Counted from the stretch's first letter, positions 53,518 to 63,790 are shown. The stretch is DNA of 64,000 nucleotides from Neobacillus sp. YX16 (GCF_030123505.1 NZ_CP126115.1:5842001-5906000), one strand, 5' to 3'. Made by a program: numbers and translations. Notes: generated from the sequence alone by a model not told the origin.

Positions 53518-54465
53518 TTGAGATCTAATAATAAAAAAGGTAAGAAGTGGTTGAAGGTCACCGGAATTATTCTTCTTGTGTTATTGATTGCTGGTGGCGC
53601 CTATGGATTCACAGTATACAATTCCTTTAAAAATGCTGTAGATACGATGCATGAGCCAATCGAACGCAAACAATCTGAAAAACGTCCCGAGCCTGTAGAA
53701 TTGGTTGAAAAGGATCCATTCTCTGTTTTAATGCTTGGTGTTGATTCACAAAGTGACAAAGGACGCACAGATACGATTATTGTCCTTACCGTTAACCCAA
53801 ATACAAACTCTGCTAAAATGCTTAGTATCCCACGTGATACACGTACTGAAATAATTGGTAAAGGATATGACGATAAAATCAACCATGCCCATGCCTTTGG
53901 CGGTGTTGAAATGGCGATGGATACGGTTGAAAACTTCCTTGATATCCCTATTGATTATTATATGAAGGTGAATATGGAAGGGTTTAAGGATATCGTCAAC
54001 GCTGTTGGTGGTGTTACCGTCACAAACAGTCTCGATTTTACTGAAGCTGGTAACCATTATCCTGTTGGTGAAATTACCTTAACTGGTGATGAAGCCTTAC
54101 CTTACGTTAGAATGCGTAAACAAGACCCAAATGGAGACTTCGGTCGCAACACAAGACAACGTCAGGTCATACAGGCTGTTATTAAAGAAGGCGCTAGTAT
54201 TTCAAGCTTAACGAACTTCTCTGATATCTTCCAAGCAATTGGTAAGAATGTCAAGACCAACTTAACCTTTGATCAAATGGTAGACATTCAAAAGAACTAC
54301 AAAACGGTTGGAAGTAACATTCAACAAATGGAAATCAAAGGTGCAGGCACAAAAATTAATGGAATCTATTACCTACAAATTCCTCAAGATGAACAACTAC
54401 GTGTTCAAAATGAGTTAAAAGCACAATTAGAGTTAAATAATGCAAATACAACTGCTCAAAACTGA
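53518..54465 (+). CDS. LytR-CpsA-Psr (LCP) family wall-polymer ligase
   Basis: 315 residues: an N-terminal membrane helix (VTGIILLVLLIAGGAYGF), then the LCP domain with VLMLGVDSQSDKGRTDTI (metal and phosphate-binding aspartates and arginine), SIPRDTRTEI, INHAHAFGG and YVRMRKQDPNGDFGRNTRQR. Such enzymes transfer undecaprenyl-linked polymers onto peptidoglycan. Next to the capsule operon it is the likely attachment enzyme. TTG start nine bases behind GGAGG. Confidence 0.93.
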   Translation: MRSNNKKGKKWLKVTGIILLVLLIAGGAYGFTVYNSFKNAVDTMHEPIERKQSEKRPEPVELVEKDPFSVLMLGVDSQSDKGRTDTIIVLTVNPNTNSAKMLSIPRDTRTEIIGKGYDDKINHAHAFGGVEMAMDTVENFLDIPIDYYMKVNMEGFKDIVNAVGGVTVTNSLDFTEAGNHYPVGEITLTGDEALPYVRMRKQDPNGDFGRNTRQRQVIQAVIKEGASISSLTNFSDIFQAIGKNVKTNLTFDQMVDIQKNYKTVGSNIQQMEIKGAGTKINGIYYLQIPQDEQLRVQNELKAQLELNNANTTAQN

Positions 54466-54488
54466 TTGGGACTTCCAATCAGTTTTTT
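54461..54488 (+). terminator. Intrinsic terminator of the LCP gene
   Basis: ACTGATTGG pairs with CCAATCAGT and TTTTT follows; the stop codon TGA lies in the left arm. Confidence 0.88.
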
Positions 54489-54665
54489 ATTTATCAGTAA
54501 AAGCTATTCATTTCTTCTGGTAATTTTTATAGTTGAGGATTTTTATCATCAAATTAGCCGATCTCTCGAAATGTCAGAATAGTGTTTATAATGTCTGTTG
54601 TTTGATATTTACATAGCATTTGTTGCAAACTATATACTATAAACTGAAAAGGGCGGGACTAGTAT

Positions 54666-55568
54666 ATGAAAAAGGTACGTAAAGCGATTATTCCGGCAGC
54701 AGGTTTAGGAACACGGTTCTTACCCGCTACTAAGGCAATGCCAAAGGAAATGCTACCCATTGTTGATAAACCAACGATCCAATATATTGTCGAGGAAGCT
54801 GTCGCTTCAGGGATTGAAGATATCATTATTGTTACAGGTAGATCTAAACGTGCAATAGAAGATCACTTCGACTTTGCTTTGGAATTGGAGCAGAATTTAA
54901 TAGAAAAAGGGAAAACCGATTTACTAGATAAAGTTCAATATTCCTCTAACTTGGCGGACATTCACTATATCCGTCAAAAGGAACCAAAGGGGCTTGGACA
55001 TGCTGTCTGGTGTGCTCGAAATTTCATCGGGGATGAGCCGTTTGCTGTGCTCTTAGGTGATGATATTGTCCAAAGTAACACACCTTGCTTGCGCCAATTA
55101 ATTGATGAGTATGAAACGACCCATTCTTCCGTCATTGGTGTTCAACAGGTGCCTGATAACGAAACCCACCGCTATGGGATTATCGATCCACTGATTCAAA
55201 CCGGACGACGCTACCAGGTGAATAACTTTGTCGAGAAACCAGCACCCGGAACCGCCCCATCCAACTTAGCGATTATAGGTCGTTATATCCTAACACCCGA
55301 AATCTTTATGTTTTTAGACAACCAAGAGACCGGGGCTGGCGGCGAAATTCAACTAACCGATGCCATTCAGAAGTTAAACAGCATTCAACGAGTTTTTGCT
55401 TTTGACTTTGAAGGCAAGCGCTATGATGTTGGTGAAAAGATTGGTTTTGTGAAAACCACTGTTGAGTTTGCCTTACAGGATGAAGAGCTGCGTGAAGATG
55501 TGCTAGCATTTTTACAAGAACTAGTTGGGAAGGATGCTGGTCTTAGATTAATGGAAAAGAAAAGCTGA
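54666..55568 (+). CDS. galU: UTP-glucose-1-phosphate uridylyltransferase, copy 2
   Basis: 300 residues with the same GalU motifs as the copy at 48395 ([51 protein letters not shown]). The two sequences agree at most positions and differ mainly at the C-terminus. It stands outside the operon with its own upstream region and terminator, so it may be the housekeeping copy for teichoic acid and glycolipid synthesis. Confidence 0.95.
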   Translation: MKKVRKAIIPAAGLGTRFLPATKAMPKEMLPIVDKPTIQYIVEEAVASGIEDIIIVTGRSKRAIEDHFDFALELEQNLIEKGKTDLLDKVQYSSNLADIHYIRQKEPKGLGHAVWCARNFIGDEPFAVLLGDDIVQSNTPCLRQLIDEYETTHSSVIGVQQVPDNETHRYGIIDPLIQTGRRYQVNNFVEKPAPGTAPSNLAIIGRYILTPEIFMFLDNQETGAGGEIQLTDAIQKLNSIQRVFAFDFEGKRYDVGEKIGFVKTTVEFALQDEELREDVLAFLQELVGKDAGLRLMEKKS

Positions 55569-55608
55569 TACTTTATAGGTTTTCCCCATAGGAGTATCAG
55601 CTTTTTTT
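55564..55608 (+). terminator. Intrinsic terminator of galU copy 2
   Basis: GCTGATACT pairs with AGTATCAGC and is followed by TTTTTTT; the stop codon is inside the left arm. Confidence 0.88.
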
Positions 55609-55619
55609 ATTATTCACAT

Positions 55620-55867
55620 TTGATTACCGTCTTTTTAAGGATAACCCTAGTTGGCAGCCGTATTAGTTTACCTTCTTGGTGGCAAATATACTTCTACGGG
55701 CATTTATAGGCTGATTAATTACCTTCTTTCATGGAAATCAAATACGGCGGGCACTAATAGAGCTTATTAGTTACCGCTAGAACCCGTCATTCACCAAATT
55801 GGTAACTAATCCTCCCCATTAGTTCCCGCTAATTACTGCTATTTCTCTGTGGCAGGCACTACTCCAT
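55620..55867. other. Degenerate short-repeat spacer
   Basis: No gene. The stretch contains scattered variants of ATTAGTTACC (near 55667, 55718, 55769, 55810 on either strand, 55829) and of GCGGGCACTA. It looks like a worn-down short tandem or interspersed repeat, comparable in style to the cleaner 20-bp repeat at 63651. Confidence 0.35.
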
Positions 55868-55900
55868 AGAAAAGAGCCCCACTTTGAAAAAGCGGGGCTC
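55868..55900 (-). terminator. Terminator of the giant surface-protein gene
   Basis: On the minus strand GAGCCCCGC pairs with GTGGGGCTC and TTTTCT follows. Confidence 0.9.
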
Positions 55901-55914
55901 CGTTCTTCATTCTA

Positions 55915-58900
55915 TTACTTTAAAACTTCATTTAGAGACGTTGGGTTAACTCCTCCACCAACTTGATAAACTTGTTTAAAATGCTTTCCAGCCAAAACTT
56001 GTTGTTGTTCTGGAAACAGTCCTACAGTTGTTGATATCAAAAGAACAGGTGAGCCAAGTTTGGCTGCTAATGGTCCTGCTGTTAGGGCATCAACTAGGTT
56101 CTCGGTTTCTGATTTAGTTACCAGAATGGAAGATAATTCTGCATCAGAATAGAACTTGCTGATGACCTTTGCATTCGTTTCATGACGAGTTAAGCCGCTT
56201 AGGCGGTTGTTGCGAATATCCGCAGATGTTACCTCGTCAACTTGATTGAGAATCGAAGGTGCGACAATCTCTTCGCCACCGATAACATAAGCATTCGGTA
56301 ACTTTTCATTTTTCAACCATGTTAAGGTCGCATCAGGTATAGTCGTTTTCTCTACTAGAATAATTGGCTGCTTTGTCATACCCGCCTGTGCGGCAATGGA
56401 TAAAGCATCTGGCTCTCCCCAGCCATAGGCCACATAAATTGTGTTGACATCCACCAATTTATTCAGTTCCTTCGCAATTAACAGCGAGGTATCTTTTCGG
56501 GTCGAGCCACCAATTCGAGTGACTGTATATCCTTTTGTTCTAAGTGTCTTTTCGACCTTAGAAGAAATAACGCCTTCCCCGCCAATTAAAACAATCTCTT
56601 TTGCATTTAGGCGAGTGATTTCATCCAATGTTGATTGTGGAATGGAATCGGTTGCTGTTAATAGAATTGGCGCATTTTTCGCTGTTGCTAACGGAGTGGA
56701 TGTTAATCCGTCGACAATCGCAAAGCCATTTACTAACAGCACGCTCTCCGCAGTATTCCAGCCTGTTTGCGAAACCTTTACGGCTGTTTCATATCTGGTA
56801 TCACCGATTAGTGGTACCAGAGTTGGTTTTTCTGTAGCCGTAGCTTTTACTGTTAAAGTGGTACCTTCACTCACATTTCCAGCTGCATCCGCTGCTGTAA
56901 TCACTAAGTTCACACCACCCTTTTGAACAGGGATGGTCACGGTGAATTTCCCGTCCTCACCTGCTGTACCAATGCCAATTGCTGCTCCATTTACTTTTAC
57001 TTCCACTTTGGAGACTGCTTCTGCCTGGCCTGTTACAGATGTGGCCTTATCGGTTACTTCATTTACTGTCGGCTTGGCTGGCGGGGTGACATCTTTTACC
57101 ACTACTTTCACAGCCGCACTCACATTTCCAGCTTCATCTGTAGCGGTAACCTCTAATTCTGTTCCCGCTTTTTGAACCGGGATTGTGACAGTAAATGCTC
57201 CATCTGCTCCAGCTGTCGCACTGCCAAGCACCGTTCCATTACCTTTTACTTCTACATTAGAACCAGCTTCAGCTTTTCCTGTTACAGAAGTATCCTTGTC
57301 AGTTACTTCATTTACAGCTGGCTGGTCAGATGCCGTAGCGTCTTTTACTACCACTTTCGCTGCCACACTAATATTTCCAGCTTGGTCTGTAGCGGTAACC
57401 TCTAATTCTGTTCCCGCTTTTTGAACTGGGATTGTGACAGTAAACGCTCCATCTGCTCCAGCGGTCGCACTGCCAAGCACGTTTCCATTACCTTTTACTT
57501 CTACTTTAGAACCGGCTTCTGCTTTCCCTGTTACAGAAGTTTCCTTATCAGTTACTTCATTTACAGTTGGTTGTTCAGGTGCGGTTACGTCTTTTACTAT
57601 CACTTTCACGGCCTCACTTACATTTCCGGCCTCGTCAGTAGCGGTAACCTCTATTTCCGTTCCTGCTTTTTGAACTGGGATGGTGACAGTAAATGCCCCA
57701 TCTGCTCCAGCCGTCGCACTGCCAAGCAGTGTTCCATTCCCTTTTACTTCTATTTTAGAACCTGCTTCAGCTTTCCCTGTTACAGAAGTATCCTTGTCAG
57801 TTACTTCATTTACAGTTGGTTGTTCAGGTGCGGTTGCGTCTTTCACTACCACTTTCACCGCTGCACTTACATTCCCGGCATCGTCAGTAGCGGTAACCTC
57901 TATTTCTGTTCCTGCTTTTTGAACTGGGATGGTGACGGTAAATGCCCCATCTGCTCCGGCTGTTGCACCGCCAAGCACCGTTCCATTCCCTTTTACTTCT
58001 ACTTTAGCATTCGCTTGTGTTTGACCAGTTACGGTTGTATCCTTATCAGTTACCTCATTAACCGCCATCGGCAATTCTATCGGTGCTTTTACCACTTGAA
58101 GCTTTTCGGAAATCGTTTTCTGATCCCAATTTCCAGCATTGTCTTCTACGTCATAGGACAATGTCCAGGCACCTATTGGGTCGGCAGCTGTTACGGTATA
58201 CGTTCCAATCCATAGCTTTTCTTGCTCGTTATAAACTAAATCAATAAACCTATAGGCTCTTTCATCATCGGCATTATAAGAATCCGCTGAATCTGGGTTA
58301 AACAGAACTAAGCTAGCATTCTTAACGCCTGAATGATTATCAGCGAAATTAACCTTAAAGGTTACCTCATCTCCCGCCGATGCCTCTTCAGGTGAAAGGG
58401 TGATACTTTCAAATACTGGTGCTTGATGATCCGGATTGTCATTTAAGATGAGCAGGCTTTGAGCTGCATAATAGAACTCGAGGTTTCCAGCATGATCCTC
58501 TATATCTACACTGACGGAATGGAATCCTAATCCGGCATAAGCTGGTATGACATAATCGGCTGTCCATACTTGGTTACCCTCATCAAATGTCATGTTAATC
58601 GGATAAACACTGGCACTCGAATTACCATACAAATAGATACTGGCCGATTTCACACCAGATTTATCATCAGCAAGCTTTGCCTCAAAATGGACCGTATCTC
58701 CCGGCTTTGCAGTCGTTGGAGTCATAACAAAGGAATCAACCGTTGGTGTCGCACCATCTCCGCCATCAGGGTTATCGATGACGAATTGGGATTCTTCCTC
58801 AATACTTCCACTATTGCCTGCATCGTCAAACGCTGTTACATTCACATGCCAGCTGCCTGGCAGATCAAATTCTTTTACTTCATATGTCCCTTCCCACTTT

Positions 58901-61191
58901 TTCGTTTCAGGATTTAATACGAGTGAGATAGATTCATATTTTTCATAATTAGGAGATTCAAAGCTAGCATAAACACCGTATACACTGCTATTGTCGTCAG
59001 AAACATCAGCCACAATTTTGACTGTATCCCCAACTTTAGCATCTGCAGGTGTTATTTCGACTGTTTTGACAACCGGTCCTGTTACATCCGCATTTGGATT
59101 ATCAATGGTCAAGGTTTGCTCAGGATAAGAATCCTGACTGTTTCCATTATTGTCTTCTGTACTTACGATAACAGCGTACTTACCTGGATGATCATTTGCT
59201 TTAACCGTGTAGCTTCCTACCCATAGGCCAGAGTTTTGATCAAAGACTAACTCTACGTCTTTGAAACCCAATCCTCCATTAGTAAGGGATAGCATAACAC
59301 GTTTAACTCCTGTTTTATCATCTGTTACTTTCGCTTTAATTTGTACTTTCTCCCCAACTTTTGCAGTAGAAGATGTCACTTCCAAGCTTTCCACCACTGG
59401 TGCTGTATAATCACCATCTGTGTTATGAACTAGGAAAGAACCTGGATACCAAAATGGATCTGAAATATTCCCTTTTTTGTCAACGGCATCAACATAATTA
59501 ATGTTAATCACTGCGCCATCTGGGATATTCGTTGGAACGGTAATGGTTCCGACATATTTTCCAAGGCTGTTGTCGTATTTTAAAATAATGGATTCATTTA
59601 GGGCATAGTTTGCAAGGACATATGCTACACCTGACTCTACGTCTTCAACTGTAGCTATGATGGTTACTTGCTCACCGGCATTAACCTCTGCCTTATCAAG
59701 TTCAACCGCAGAAATGACAGGTCCTGTAAAATCACCTTCAGTATTGATGACCGTAAAGCCACCTTCTGCATCTTCAGAATGATAATTGGAGGACGTATCG
59801 TATGCGGAAACTGTAACCGTATAGAAACCAGGAGTGGTTGTGCTTTGTACCTCAAATTGGCCAGACCACTGGTCATTACCTGCGTCATTGCTCATTGGCA
59901 CATATTCATATCCATCTTGACCGTATGCCGTTGCATATACCTCGTCTAAGCCTACATTATCACTAACATCCGCTGTAATCGTAACACGATCACCAAGCTG
60001 GACGTCTCCCTGTGGGGTCACTTGAATATTTGAAATGATTGGAGCGTCAAAATCTCCATTATCATTGATTACTTCGAAGGCTCCAAAAATTTCTTTGAAA
60101 CCACTGTTTCCAGCCTGATCAGCCGCGTAAATAACAACATTCCACACGCCAGAATAGAAACTTGGTTCGATTATGAAATCAATGACCCATTCTTTCGTTG
60201 CTTCATCAAGAACTCCTTTGGCACTGTATACATATCCCGGTGAGTCCACATGTGCGAATTCCGCATAGACACTGCTTACACCGGATTTGTCATCAGTTAC
60301 TGGAACTCTGACTTGTACCGTGTCACCTGGTGAAGCAGAAGCTGGTGAAATCGCTGGTTCACCAATCGTAGGGTTCGTATAGTCAGAAAAAGGATTGGTT
60401 AATTGTAGTTCCTCTTGAAGTGTTACCCAATCAAAATTTCCTGCGACATCAAACATCTCAATGTCAATAAACCATTTGCCTGACCTATCACTTTCATTAA
60501 AGGTATGACTTACGGACCATTCCCCTTTCGATGCATCGAAGGTTAGCGGTAAATAATAATTACCTGTACTATCTGCTGTGTAGACATAGGCATACACAGA
60601 ATCCACTGCGGTATTATCATTCACTTTTGCCGTAATGGTAACGGGCTCATTAGCCCCCACAGATAAAGGATTAACGGAAGCCCCCGCTAAAGTTGGAAAT
60701 TCTGTGTCTCCATTCGGATTCGTGACTTGAAGCGTATCCGTTGCTGCACCGAATGAGTAATTCCCTGCAGCGTCATATAAATCAAAATCTATTATCCAGG
60801 TACCTTCTTGGTCGAATTCCTTGATCGTATATGTACCCATCCATTCTCCTTCCTCGAACACTAGAGGGAGGATTTTGTAGCCAATTCCATCTGGTAGATT
60901 CAAATATGCATTTACCTCTGCTACTCCACTAACATCATCGGAAACTTGAGCTGTGATTGTAATGATGTCCCCCACTTCTGCTGAGGTTGGACTGACAGTC
61001 GCACTCTCCAGGACGGGTCCAAAGTAGTCTTCTACGAATGCTGCATTAGCTTCAGATGATACTGTCTTAGAAGTACCTCTCTCCACCTTTACTGATTGTG
61101 GAGTTTGTGCTTGATTACCCTCTGCCAAAGCACCACTTGGAAGAGCTAATAATAAGCACAAAATACTCATAATGATAGACCTTTTTCTCAA
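55915..61191 (-). CDS. Giant surface protein: Ig-like repeats and CWB2 domains
   Basis: 1758 residues. Signal peptide (1-23), about nine Ig-like units of roughly 105-110 residues (50-1035), each with a pattern like ITITAQVSDDVSGV and an aromatic strand before the next DNPxGD-type linker. Then come five nearly identical 83-residue bacterial Ig units (1038-1455, PTVNEVTDKDTSVTGKAEAG) and three CWB2 domains (1460-1758: GDTRYETAVKVS, GSTRKDTSLLIA, GLTRHETNAKVI), which in LytC-type proteins hold the protein to wall teichoic polymers. No enzyme domain is seen, so an adhesin or structural role is inferred. TTG start eight bases behind AAGGAGG. Confidence 0.9.
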   Translation of the reverse strand: MRKRSIIMSILCLLLALPSGALAEGNQAQTPQSVKVERGTSKTVSSEANAAFVEDYFGPVLESATVSPTSAEVGDIITITAQVSDDVSGVAEVNAYLNLPDGIGYKILPLVFEEGEWMGTYTIKEFDQEGTWIIDFDLYDAAGNYSFGAATDTLQVTNPNGDTEFPTLAGASVNPLSVGANEPVTITAKVNDNTAVDSVYAYVYTADSTGNYYLPLTFDASKGEWSVSHTFNESDRSGKWFIDIEMFDVAGNFDWVTLQEELQLTNPFSDYTNPTIGEPAISPASASPGDTVQVRVPVTDDKSGVSSVYAEFAHVDSPGYVYSAKGVLDEATKEWVIDFIIEPSFYSGVWNVVIYAADQAGNSGFKEIFGAFEVINDNGDFDAPIISNIQVTPQGDVQLGDRVTITADVSDNVGLDEVYATAYGQDGYEYVPMSNDAGNDQWSGQFEVQSTTTPGFYTVTVSAYDTSSNYHSEDAEGGFTVINTEGDFTGPVISAVELDKAEVNAGEQVTIIATVEDVESGVAYVLANYALNESIILKYDNSLGKYVGTITVPTNIPDGAVININYVDAVDKKGNISDPFWYPGSFLVHNTDGDYTAPVVESLEVTSSTAKVGEKVQIKAKVTDDKTGVKRVMLSLTNGGLGFKDVELVFDQNSGLWVGSYTVKANDHPGKYAVIVSTEDNNGNSQDSYPEQTLTIDNPNADVTGPVVKTVEITPADAKVGDTVKIVADVSDDNSSVYGVYASFESPNYEKYESISLVLNPETKKWEGTYEVKEFDLPGSWHVNVTAFDDAGNSGSIEEESQFVIDNPDGGDGATPTVDSFVMTPTTAKPGDTVHFEAKLADDKSGVKSASIYLYGNSSASVYPINMTFDEGNQVWTADYVIPAYAGLGFHSVSVDIEDHAGNLEFYYAAQSLLILNDNPDHQAPVFESITLSPEEASAGDEVTFKVNFADNHSGVKNASLVLFNPDSADSYNADDERAYRFIDLVYNEQEKLWIGTYTVTAADPIGAWTLSYDVEDNAGNWDQKTISEKLQVVKAPIELPMAVNEVTDKDTTVTGQTQANAKVEVKGNGTVLGGATAGADGAFTVTIPVQKAGTEIEVTATDDAGNVSAAVKVVVKDATAPEQPTVNEVTDKDTSVTGKAEAGSKIEVKGNGTLLGSATAGADGAFTVTIPVQKAGTEIEVTATDEAGNVSEAVKVIVKDVTAPEQPTVNEVTDKETSVTGKAEAGSKVEVKGNGNVLGSATAGADGAFTVTIPVQKAGTELEVTATDQAGNISVAAKVVVKDATASDQPAVNEVTDKDTSVTGKAEAGSNVEVKGNGTVLGSATAGADGAFTVTIPVQKAGTELEVTATDEAGNVSAAVKVVVKDVTPPAKPTVNEVTDKATSVTGQAEAVSKVEVKVNGAAIGIGTAGEDGKFTVTIPVQKGGVNLVITAADAAGNVSEGTTLTVKATATEKPTLVPLIGDTRYETAVKVSQTGWNTAESVLLVNGFAIVDGLTSTPLATAKNAPILLTATDSIPQSTLDEITRLNAKEIVLIGGEGVISSKVEKTLRTKGYTVTRIGGSTRKDTSLLIAKELNKLVDVNTIYVAYGWGEPDALSIAAQAGMTKQPIILVEKTTIPDATLTWLKNEKLPNAYVIGGEEIVAPSILNQVDEVTSADIRNNRLSGLTRHETNAKVISKFYSDAELSSILVTKSETENLVDALTAGPLAAKLGSPVLLISTTVGLFPEQQQVLAGKHFKQVYQVGGGVNPTSLNEVLK
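57000..58075. repeat. 249-bp tandem repeats inside the surface-protein gene
   Basis: Five units, 83 codons each, with boundary sequence GTTACTTCATTTAC (plus strand) recurring at about 248-249-base steps (57053, 57301, 57550, 57799 and a variant at 58047). Near-identity at the DNA level indicates recent expansion, and copy number may vary between strains. The repeat also keeps long antisense frames open by chance. Confidence 0.8.
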
Positions 61192-61400
61192 TTATAGCCC
61201 TCCTTATTTTGATAGCCTATTCAAAACTGCTCCTCCTTTGCTACTATTTATAGGCATTATATACCACATTAAAGGCCTATACTACACAATTGACTAAATA
61301 TTATTAATATTCCAAAAATATATTGTTTTACGACATATAGGACTCGTTATCGACAGCAAGTATCACTACCAAGTAAGTATTACTAAAGAATTAAACCAAG

Positions 61401-61412
61401 AGAACCGTCCCC
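61401..61412. repeat. REP-like half-site
   Basis: AGAACCGTCCCC immediately 3' of the coiled-coil protein gene. Apart from this, 61192-61424 contains only the presumed promoter of the surface-protein gene. Confidence 0.55.
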
Positions 61413-61424
61413 ATGGCACCAATT

Positions 61425-62018
61425 TCAAGAAAGCTTCTTCAGTTCGCTGACCACTTTTGCAATTCGTTTTTCCTTTTGGAATCGGTAGATTTCGAAGTAT
61501 TCATCGCCAATATTATTATGAATTTCTTTTTCTATTATTTCTTTTTGCATAGTGGAAATGATCCCATCCACCTGTGTCTTTGTACTTTCTTCATAGTCGT
61601 TGTAAATAGTCAGATATTTTCCTTCTAGTCTTGAAACATCCTGATTTCGCTCCTTCTTTGCCTTGTACTCTTTTTGAGCTTGAGCGATTAATTCAGTAAG
61701 TCTTTTCTCAGCTATTTGATTCACCTTATCCCATTCTGGTTTGTACATTTTCTTGATATCTTCTATCATTTCTTCCTGTTTTTCTACCACTGCGCTCGCC
61801 TTTTGATTTAGGGGTGTGCCCTCGATATCGACTTTTGGATTCGCTGTATTGGCTGCCTGATCTGCAACAATCTTTCCTCCGCTGCTTGTCCTTTGCACCG
61901 TTTCTTCTGTTTTTTGACCTCCGCTTGCGGTCTCTTTTTTATCCTTATTCATGACTAGTAAAAGCGTCGTACCCACCACCACCACGACACCTGCTGTAAG
62001 GATCCAGTACTTTTTCAT
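61425..62018 (-). CDS. Membrane-anchored coiled-coil hypothetical protein
   Basis: 197 residues: an N-terminal membrane helix (ILTAGVVVVVGTTLLLVMN), a disordered linker rich in G, T and S, and a highly charged helical domain with heptad character (QEEMIEDIKKMYKPEWDKVN, AQAQKEYKAKKERNQDVSRL). It is probably exposed outside the cell. I do not recognise the family. AGGAGG precedes the ATG. Its location between two cell-surface genes suggests an envelope role. Confidence 0.6.
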   Translation of the reverse strand: MKKYWILTAGVVVVVGTTLLLVMNKDKKETASGGQKTEETVQRTSSGGKIVADQAANTANPKVDIEGTPLNQKASAVVEKQEEMIEDIKKMYKPEWDKVNQIAEKRLTELIAQAQKEYKAKKERNQDVSRLEGKYLTIYNDYEESTKTQVDGIISTMQKEIIEKEIHNNIGDEYFEIYRFQKEKRIAKVVSELKKLS

Positions 62019-62366
62019 CTTTTCCCTCCTATGTTTCTATTTCATTAAATGTATGAAAACAAAGTAGTCTTACATCCTATGGGGATTTATGGTCCCTGAT
62101 TAAAATAGGAGATTTAGATCATTAAAACATACCTTCTGGGTCAATAGTACTTTTATTATATAGTGGTAGTAACCGAAAAATTACCTCCTTTTGTGCTGTC
62201 AAAAGAACACTTTCGTTTTTCAAAAAGTGACAATTTCCTATTAAACTGGGATGATATTACTTTTTTCGCATGAATAAGGCTATGTTTGTAACTTTATATA
62301 CCGTTTTAAAGGAAATTCATGGTAGAATATGTGTAATATACCAGATTGATAGAGGTGAGCTGTAAA

Positions 62367-63599
62367 ATGAAGAAAACAATCGTTCGAGCGGTTTCGACTG
62401 CTGCCTTTCTTTCGACAGTATATGCTGGCTCCGCATACGCCAGTACGCATACAGTTGAAAAGGGAGATTCCCTATGGAAAATTGCAAATAAATATCAAAC
62501 TACTGTTTCAGACTTAAAGAGCTTGAATAACTTAAATTCTGATTTTCTTCAAGTGAATCAAAAGCTGAAGGTTTCTGGTGAAGCTGTTGCAGAACCACTA
62601 AAAACAGTTACTAGTACATCCACTACTTCAACTACTACGTATGTAGTCAAAAACGGCGACTATCTCGGTAAAATCGCCAAGCAATTTAGCACGACCGTAT
62701 CTGCACTGAAATCACTGAATGGGTTGAATTCAGACAGGATTTATGTGGGACAAACACTAAAGGTTTCAGGAAAAGCGAGTGCAGCTCCAACACCACCGCC
62801 AGCCCAGACTCCCGTTACTCCACCTGCTGATTCTTCTGTCTATACCGTTGTAAGTGGTGATACTTTAGGAAAAATCGGCTTACAGTATAAAATGAGTGTG
62901 GCAGATTTAAAGAAGCTTAACGGTTTGAATTCGGATAGGATATATGTGGGACAAAAATTGAAGGTTACAGGGAAGGCAGCAGAGGTCACTCCGACTCCGA
63001 CTCCAACTCCAACGCAGCCCGTAGCACCGCCAGTCCAGCTTGAGAAAACGACGGAATATACGGTAAAAAGCGGAGATACATTAGGTAAGATCGGTTTGCA
63101 ATATAAAATGACCGTGCAGAAGTTAAAAGAAATCAACGGTTTGAATTCGGACAGGATTTATGTTGGTCAAAAGCTGAAGGTTTCTGGTGAGGCAGCGGTC
63201 GTTACTCCTACTCAGCCTGTTGAACCAGTCGGAGAATTTGCAACTAACTTTATCAATGTAGCAAAAAGCGTTATGGGTACACCTTATGTTTGGGGTGGAT
63301 CCACTTTAAATGGCTTTGATTGCAGCGGCTTTATCTATTATGCTGCGAATAAGGCCGGCTACAAAATCGGCCGTTATTCTGCTGCGGGATATTATAGCCG
63401 TACATACTATGTCGATCAGCCAAAACCAGGCGACTTGGTCTTTTTCGAAAATACATATAAACAAGGAATCTCTCACCTCGGCATCTATCTTGGCAACAAC
63501 GAATTTCTCCATGCCGATGAGAAAAGGGGAGTCTCGATCGCTAACCTAAGCAACCCTTACTACACCGCTCACTTCGACGGATTTAAACGATTCTATTAA
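62367..63599 (+). CDS. LysM x4 - NlpC/P60 D,L-endopeptidase
   Basis: About 410 residues: signal peptide ending AYAS, four LysM domains (about 24-68, 84-128, 151-195, 221-265; each like YTVKSGDTLGKIGLQYKMTV) joined by proline/threonine linkers, and a C-terminal NlpC/P60 domain. The catalytic set is visible: cysteine in GFDCSGFIYYA, histidine in ISHLGIYLG and a third polar residue at FLHADE. It would cut the D-Glu-mesoDAP bond of peptidoglycan, as LytE, LytF and CwlS do during growth and cell separation. GAGGTGA precedes ATG 62367. The 62019-62366 spacer is AT-rich, no gene seen. Confidence 0.92.
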   Translation: MKKTIVRAVSTAAFLSTVYAGSAYASTHTVEKGDSLWKIANKYQTTVSDLKSLNNLNSDFLQVNQKLKVSGEAVAEPLKTVTSTSTTSTTTYVVKNGDYLGKIAKQFSTTVSALKSLNGLNSDRIYVGQTLKVSGKASAAPTPPPAQTPVTPPADSSVYTVVSGDTLGKIGLQYKMSVADLKKLNGLNSDRIYVGQKLKVTGKAAEVTPTPTPTPTQPVAPPVQLEKTTEYTVKSGDTLGKIGLQYKMTVQKLKEINGLNSDRIYVGQKLKVSGEAAVVTPTQPVEPVGEFATNFINVAKSVMGTPYVWGGSTLNGFDCSGFIYYAANKAGYKIGRYSAAGYYSRTYYVDQPKPGDLVFFENTYKQGISHLGIYLGNNEFLHADEKRGVSIANLSNPYYTAHFDGFKRFY

Positions 63600-63605
63600 T
63601 ACCTT

Positions 63606-63632
63606 AAGCCAGGCAAATTGCCTGGCTTTTTT
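63606..63632 (+). terminator. Intrinsic terminator of the endopeptidase gene
   Basis: AAGCCAGGCAA pairs with TTGCCTGGCTT and is followed by TTTT. Confidence 0.9.
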
Positions 63633-63650
63633 ACGTGCATGGTGTCCATG

Positions 63651-63790
63651 TTGGCACGTAAATTGGAAATTTGGCACGTAAATCTATAATTCGGCACATA
63701 AACTATTAATTTGGCACGTAAACTACTAATGTGGCACGTAAACTACTAATGTGGCACATAAATCTGAAATTTGGCACGTAAGCTATGGTC
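63651..63790. repeat. 20-bp tandem repeat, seven units
   Basis: Units start TTGGCACGTA (variants TCGGCACATA, GTGGCACGTA) followed by an AT-rich half such as AACTACTAAT, exactly every 20 bases. Just before it, TTTACGTGC forms an inverted pair with the first GCACGTAAA. No spacers, so it is not a CRISPR array. Confidence 0.85.

Noticed and set aside
57172..58215. Long open frames (77-264 codons) on the plus strand
   Set aside because: They are antisense to the tandem Ig repeats; the repeated DNA keeps the frame open, and the composition (many C, Y, F, H) is not protein-like.
63651..63790. CRISPR array
   Set aside because: The repeat is continuous with a 20-base period and no unique spacers, and there are no cas genes.
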